From assembly GCA_029891345.1 (NCBI GenBank), contig CM057002.1, positions 23,112,795 to 23,176,794 of the forward strand: a DNA stretch of 64,000 nucleotides, written 5' to 3'. This document shows positions 58,894 through 64,000 of this stretch, one piece after another (within the stretch, counting starts at the first letter, position 1; the number at the start of each line of letters is the position of its first letter). Both the position numbers and the translations under genes were made by a program. The notes below the pieces were generated by a model. The model was not told where the DNA came from. It did no database searches and saw only the letters and a program-made list of their open reading frames with translations. Origin of the DNA: Dryococelus australis (taxonomy: Eukaryota > Arthropoda > Insecta > Phasmatodea > Phasmatidae).

Positions 58894-60175
58894 TACAAGT
58901 TTTTCGTCGTAAACTGAGGTTAAACCACCTAGCCAACCGTGGTATCCTCTATAACTTCCCGGTGTGAATAAAAAATATTTTTGAGCACCACGTTGATAAA
59001 CAAAGGGTTCGAGAACATTTATAACAGCGGAGTTCCCGTCATCTGCTTAATCGTGGGAAGCGAGACCATCTAACTTTGTTTTTTTGTTTTTTAATGTCCG
59101 TGACCTGGCAAAGAAATTGTACCCGCACAAGTCCAGTTAGTTTCAATGAACGTCGTTAACTTGCTCGCCCTGCACCCAAACTACAACAAACGAAACGGAT
59201 CCATCTTGCAAGTGACGTCTGCACCACAGATGCACGATATCAAGTTTACATGTCTCTTATCTTGAGGAGACAAAAAAAAAAAATTGCCTGGTGGTTTTTA
59301 TACGCAATAAAATATTTCGACATTGCGTGGGATATTTGCGCACACCAGGCTTTCCAGTATAAGTTATACCATACAGCTAATTACTTAGATGATACTTGTA
59401 CGTTCAAGAATTTAAAAATGCATTTACCGTGAAGGGACGTCTTCGCGACCCGAATTTACTTAAATATAGCACTCTGGCAGTTGCAAATAACAAAAGACTT
59501 GTTCGAAACTGTTCTGGAGTCGGTATAAAGATCATGGAAAGGGGGGAGGGGAAATGCTTGTCCGTCATACTGCTCGCAGCAGCTTTTGATGATGAGACTA
59601 CGGGATGTGGTCTCTGCGACAAATGCCATTTCTCACACACAAGTGTTTCCGCCATTTGGGCATTGCTTCCTGCTTTATTTAGTGCTGTTTAATCAAGCCA
59701 CTTATCTTGTGAGGCTCCAAACACAGGACACTTTGAAAGTGCTAACTAAGATCAACTGAATAGGATTTGGCTTTGGTGACATTTGGTCGGCGACACATTT
59801 CTCAAAAGAACAACCACTGCTGCCCGGAGGGGAAAAAAAGGAGGGGGGATAGAGAGCGCTAGTGTATCTGTTGAGAAGGGAAGAACAGCGATTGATTGCG
59901 GGAAATTCAATACCGGTAATCTGTCTGCGCGAGTGCTTGTACAAACGTCGATATGGATTTAAGCAACTTCTACAGACTTCAGCCCACACGGAAGCATCGA
60001 CACGATAAGGCCAATTTTAGTCATTACGACACCTGACACTCGCAGTCGAGTGGATTATCTTATCCTGGACGAAGGGGTGCGTAAACATAGAAGTAATGTA
60101 GAGTACTGAGTGACATTGCGTGGTGATAATTTACCGAATGCACACTTGGCTTAGTTGAGTAGTAGGTTACTTTAC
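58894..60175. other. Unassigned stretch
   Basis: A 98-codon plus frame (59396-59692) is open on both strands and has no recognised domain. No repeat family found. Confidence 0.4.
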
Positions 60176-60177
60176 TA

Positions 60178-60429
60178 TAGGCTGTTCAAGGTAAAGTGAG
60201 CACATTTTAAGCCCCCCCCCCCCCCCCGGCTCGGAGTTTTTTCTTTCGGAAAGTTTCTATATTTCTGCCAATTTTTAATATAAAAGTTGCCGTGCGACTA
60301 ATAAACACAGTGCATGTGTTTCACCACTATCAAAAATCACCATCTGAGGTTGCAAAAAATATATTTGATTGTGGTTGATGCCAGTTGTGAAGGCCTTAAA
60401 AAAGTGCTCACTTTACCGTGAATAGCCTA
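60178..60429 (-). mobile_element. TTCACGG-group type C with internal poly-C expansion
   Basis: Ends TAGGCTGTTCAAGGTAAAGT and TCACTTTACCGTGAATAGCCTA, with TA at 60176-60177 and 60430-60431. C16 (60212-60227) stands where the other type C copies have GTCC or GCCC. Reverse type C interior otherwise typical (GCCAATTTTTAATATAAAAG). Confidence 0.88.
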
Positions 60430-60431
60430 TA

Positions 60432-61029
60432 CCTCTCCCAATCCCCTTTCTGAAATATGTTTCGCGTTGCGCTACCGCAATATGAACCGTTTTCATAACC
60501 CTTGGCCGATTGCACGCTTTAGGGATGTCACTCAGTGGGAAGATTAATGGGTACTGAGCCTAAATGTGTACAGTGCCGGCCAAAAATAACCTTCTGTGCG
60601 TTATTTACACAATGGTGCACACTGTGCCAAAAATTAAAAAAAATACATATATATTTATATGGTTTCAGAACCTCTAGAAGACTCGCCAATTATGAGCAAA
60701 TAAATGACATTCAATTTGCTCTCGAAGGAAGCGTTGCTGCAGTTACTGTCAGCAGCGGAAATTACTTGATTATTGTTCCTTTATTTACTGACGTTGTTGA
60801 CGAGTTACTGTCGAGGGATGTTTAAGAGTCTGGGTTGTACCCTACACTTCCTGCTGAGGCAACTGATCTGCAGGTGGACTGGTTAGTATTATATCCATTT
60901 GAATTAAACTCAATACTATTATTTTTTTACAAATTAATTTCCTTAACATCGTAAACACATCCATTACCAATGACCAGAGACCCATTCATTTCGTGTTATA
61001 ATTCGGTACCAAGGTAGACACCTTACAAG
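60432..61029. other. Unassigned stretch
   Basis: A 96-codon plus frame (60535-60825) has no recognised domain. Otherwise AT-rich spacer between two MITEs. Confidence 0.4.
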
Positions 61030-61031
61030 TA

Positions 61032-61459
61032 TAGGTTGTTCACGGTAGAATGAGCACTTTTAAAAGCCCCGACTAAGATCTACTTGCATGCACATTTTGT
61101 ATTCTTCCGCCTTATGCAAAATTAACATTGCCATGGGCCTCGTCACTTTATTCATGCGTCGGTAAAGTGAAACTGTAAAATTATTACAAAAGAAAATGTT
61201 ATGCAAATAAATCTGCTCATTTTTACACTTCCATGCATTAAAAAAAACAGGAAGAGAAATACATAATTAACGTTATCAAAACTGGTTGCCTTGCATTTTT
61301 TTATTCACCTTTAAGATATGGAACTACTTTCCATTCATCGTCACAAACTTTACTCGGCGCTTGACACTCAGTTCGACAGTTAAAAGTGTATGCAGGTAGG
61401 GATAGTGACTTTTTTCTAAGGTTGAATTCAAAAGTGCTCACTTCATCGTGAACAGCCTT
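61032..61459 (+). mobile_element. TTCACGG-group MITE, type A
   Basis: Ends TAGGTTGTTCACGGTAGAAT and CTCACTTCATCGTGAACAGCCTT. TA precedes (61030-61031); TG follows. Full type A interior, about 428 bp. Confidence 0.88.
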
Positions 61460-62845
61460 TGTATGTTAGTTTCATGTGCGTGACTGTACCTAGGCTCATC
61501 CGACCCACCCTGCAGGGCTAATAGCCAATAGCAATTAGTCAGCTCTCTAGCAGCTCCATTGCGTATGGTCGGGCGGAACACGAGAATGAGGTCCGCTCGA
61601 GGAGACAGCCACTGAACAAGTGACTTCTGCTAGAGCATCGATTTTCAAAGTTGGGGGCGCCCCCCCCCCCCCCTCCCTACAAGGGAGACGTGACGACATG
61701 CTAAAAAAAGGGGGGGGGGCGCTGGCGCCAAGCTGTTCACTTGACAAAACCTTGTTATGGGTCAAGTACTTCAAAGTTTATCCCGAAATAGCAGAGCAAG
61801 CGCTGTGATTGTATTTACCTTTTTCAAGCACCTATTTGTGTTAAAGGGAGTTCCCAGCAGTAGTAGCAATAAAAACGACGGATAGAAGCAAACTCGATAT
61901 TGCTAGTGATTTACGTTGTTTAATTTCTTCTATTCAACCAAGAATTGGGAATCTTGTTTAAAAAAAAAATGCAAGCTCATCCGTCTCACCGATTGATTTG
62001 TTCGCCACCATTTTGCGTTCAACAGGCATTAAAATTTTGTGATTAAATACAACCTTTCGGGACTTTTATTCGTTTTTGTTTTACCTTTATAATAATGGAG
62101 TTGTGGCAAGGGGGCAAAGGTATTTTTTTTTGCAAGAAGGGAGGCGTGATAAAGTAAAGTTTGGTAAGCCCCTGTACTAGAGCGTGTAGAGGACTGTGGA
62201 GTCTAGCTTGGTCCATGCTGAGGAGTGTCCCGCCTCCCGAGAACACGGACTCGCTGTTCTCGCTCCTAGATGGAATGTTCTCGTGTCGACCAGGAACCAC
62301 GGCGCCCCCCCCCCCCCCTCCCTACGAGTAGTATGAGTAGTATAAGACGAATGTAGCCACAGCCAACCCACGTCACACGGACCGATGATGCAACGTCGGG
62401 CTCACAAGAAGATGCGATGCCCTTCGAACCTAACGGTCTCGCCCGGGCGGGTGCTGCTGTTGACCCTCGACCCCTGCCCGCGGGTGACCATGACCTACGC
62501 GGAGCCAGATAACAAACAAGTGGGGCGACTGGGAGTAAGCTAGCTGGCGCCGTCGCGCTACCTTTAAGGCCATTGCCCAGCGCAAGAAGGGCCGGGTGAA
62601 ACGATATTGTTCTATATTTTAAACGATCCTGTGAGTATTTCGGCCACCTTTTACAATGCCGCTTTCAAACAACAAACACTGTAGATCTTTGCTCAGGCCA
62701 CATTGCCACACAAAGTTTACGAAAAAACTTTTCACGGCCTAAAAACCGCTCTTTGGTAGCATGGTTCATCCCTTAAAAGGGCACAAAGTTGTTTTGTTTG
62801 AAAAACAGCATTGTGAAAGGTAGCCGAGACACGCGTGAAATCATT
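61460..62845. other. Unassigned stretch with poly-C/G tracts
   Basis: C14 at 61660-61673, G10 at 61710-61719, C14 at 62305-62318. Near 62190-62212 CTGTGGAGTCTAGCTTG resembles a scrap of the hAT-like family in reverse. GC-rich at 62360-62600. No gene. Confidence 0.4.
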
Positions 62846-62847
62846 TA

Positions 62848-63081
62848 TAAACTGTTCACGGTAAAGTGAACACTTTTTAAGGCCCTTCCGACAAGCATAA
62901 ATCCCGAATCAATGTGATACCATTACATATCCAGGCTTCAAGTTTTGAGAGTGGTGAAAAGCTCTTTTTATTAGTCACATGACAATGTTTATATTAAAAA
63001 GTGGCGGAAAATATTGAAAATGACTGAATGAAAAAATTTAGCAGGGCCTTAAGATGTGCTTATTTTGCTGTGAACAGCCTA
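62848..63081 (+). mobile_element. TTCACGG-group MITE, type C
   Basis: Ends TAAACTGTTCACGGTAAAGT and TTTTGCTGTGAACAGCCTA, with TA at 62846-62847 and 63082-63083. Plus-orientation type C interior (TTTTGAGAGTGGTGAAAAGC; TTTATATTAAAAAGTGGCGG). Confidence 0.87.
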
Positions 63082-63083
63082 TA

Positions 63084-64000
63084 ACATACAAAACACTATG
63101 CTCCCGCTCAGCCGGTCCCGTACTAGGGGGAACCTTGTCACCCCCCCCCCCCCCCCGGCCTCCTTCACCTGCCTCCTTCTTAAAATAAATCCAACTTTAA
63201 AAATTTTTTCGCGCGTTATAGCATCAATGATATCTTCTGAAGCTTTATTACAATGTTTCAACTTCATTGTCTTTTATAACAAACTGCCGGCGAGAAATCA
63301 GAGACGCCAGGAATGATTCTAGTAATTGAACACAATTAATACCTAATGACTATAAAATGTACAGACAAATTCCCTACGCCCTGCCAATCAGTAAAACATA
63401 GTGAAACATTTTTTTAATGCAGGAAGTGGCGGAAGTTTTGTAAATCCCAGACGGCAGTTAGTGATGCGCCTTAAAACTGCTGCACCAAGGGAATCTGTAA
63501 GCTATCATGGTGGCTTGCCGTGTGAGAAGCCGTTAAGGTCTACTTTCCAGCTCTGGTCTCGGTAACCTTCACCTCTACATCTGGACGACACCGGACTGAA
63601 GTGCACATTCGAAGACGGTGAAGCTACAAATTTCGTACATCAACAGCTTACGCGACATAAATTTTAGTCACTTCTAACCAAACAATAATCAAAAAAAACC
63701 CTTAAAAGAGCTATTTCTTTGTACGTATTTCTGAAGCCTCAGAAAAGTAAGTTAAAGTGCGACGGAAGAAAATATTAATGAATGCGTTTGCGCCCAAAAG
63801 AACATTGCGGTAGAAATTTTTGCATCTCGTATTAAGTAATCATCAAATGCTACAAAAACAAAATTTTCTTTAAGTTGATAACACGTACAAAAGTATGCTT
63901 TCTCGTGTAAAGGAGGATATCCAAACTAGAAATTCTGAACTTTATTCTGTAAGACCTTAAAAATCTTTCCTGAAAGGAGATGCAGGTCAGTTGATCTCCT
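63084..64000. other. Unassigned stretch to window end
   Basis: C16 at 63141-63156. AT-rich from 63190; no repeat or gene recognised. Confidence 0.4.

Noticed and set aside
1-64000. CRISPR arrays, operons, ribosome binding sites or other bacterial features
   Set aside because: No regularly spaced identical repeats with unique spacers and no dense coding; the SINEs, MITEs and microsatellites indicate an animal genome.
1-64000. LTR elements, retroviruses or Polinton-like elements
   Set aside because: No paired direct long repeats with TG...CA ends, no recognisable gag, pol, capsid or envelope-like frames on either strand.

Overview
The window looks like non-coding DNA from a large, repeat-rich animal genome, most likely an arthropod and probably an insect. 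The evidence is a dense population of short non-autonomous DNA transposons, tRNA-derived SINEs with pol III boxes, many microsatellites, and no gene-dense or operon-like organisation. The order is inferred only loosely: a polyneopteran such as a stick insect or cockroach would fit, but I cannot test it. I recognise no protein-coding gene, no transposase or reverse transcriptase domain, no rRNA and no intact tRNA gene. I also see no retrovirus-like, LTR or capsid-bearing element. The longest open frame (285 codons, 39793-40650, minus) matches no family I know.

The dominant structure is a group of short elements sharing the terminal inverted repeat core TTCACGGTAAARTGAGCAC and a TA target duplication. 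I call it the TTCACGG group and split it by interior. Type A is about 400-430 bp with 18 recognisable copies (8468, 9591, 14391, 16149, 20887, 22227, 22755, 26814, 37909, 41255, 43984, 46093, 48396, 50960, 51990, 53239, 58274, 61032). Type B is about 230-240 bp (6062, 8399, 57180, 57788). Type C is about 220-250 bp (28243, 54954, 60178, 62848). Type D has long arms, almost foldback (6306, 24850, 58111, and the left end of 50960). Several are nested, which gives insertion order and confirms the TA duplication.

A second group is hAT-like MITEs of about 250-300 bp with ends TAGRGACC...GGTCTCTA and 8-bp target duplications (1, 289, 771, 10845, 14807, 25040, 30104, 32521, 35699, 36029, 52244). Other transposon-like units are an about 323-bp hAT-like element with an internal 18-bp tandem repeat (41499), a 337-bp element with a 9-bp duplication (29447), two elements of about 700 bp (23766, 39003), a long inverted repeat (19359-19850), and three same-strand copies of a roughly 400-bp repeat that could form a pseudoknot (7475, 12803, 13842). 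Seven copies of one tRNA-derived SINE (17238, 24535, 32208, 34941, 46699, 49816, 55599) share a 3' hairpin.

Tandem repeats occur at 2511, 11493, 26164, 33100, 38584 and 45183. Poly-C and poly-G runs of 10-16 bases are strikingly common, and comparison between repeat copies shows that some expanded in place. The remaining sequence is AT-rich unique or anciently repetitive DNA with a few GC-rich islands (13190-13840, 34000-35640, 40600-41100). The window reads best as an intergenic or long intronic region shaped by repeated waves of small DNA transposons.
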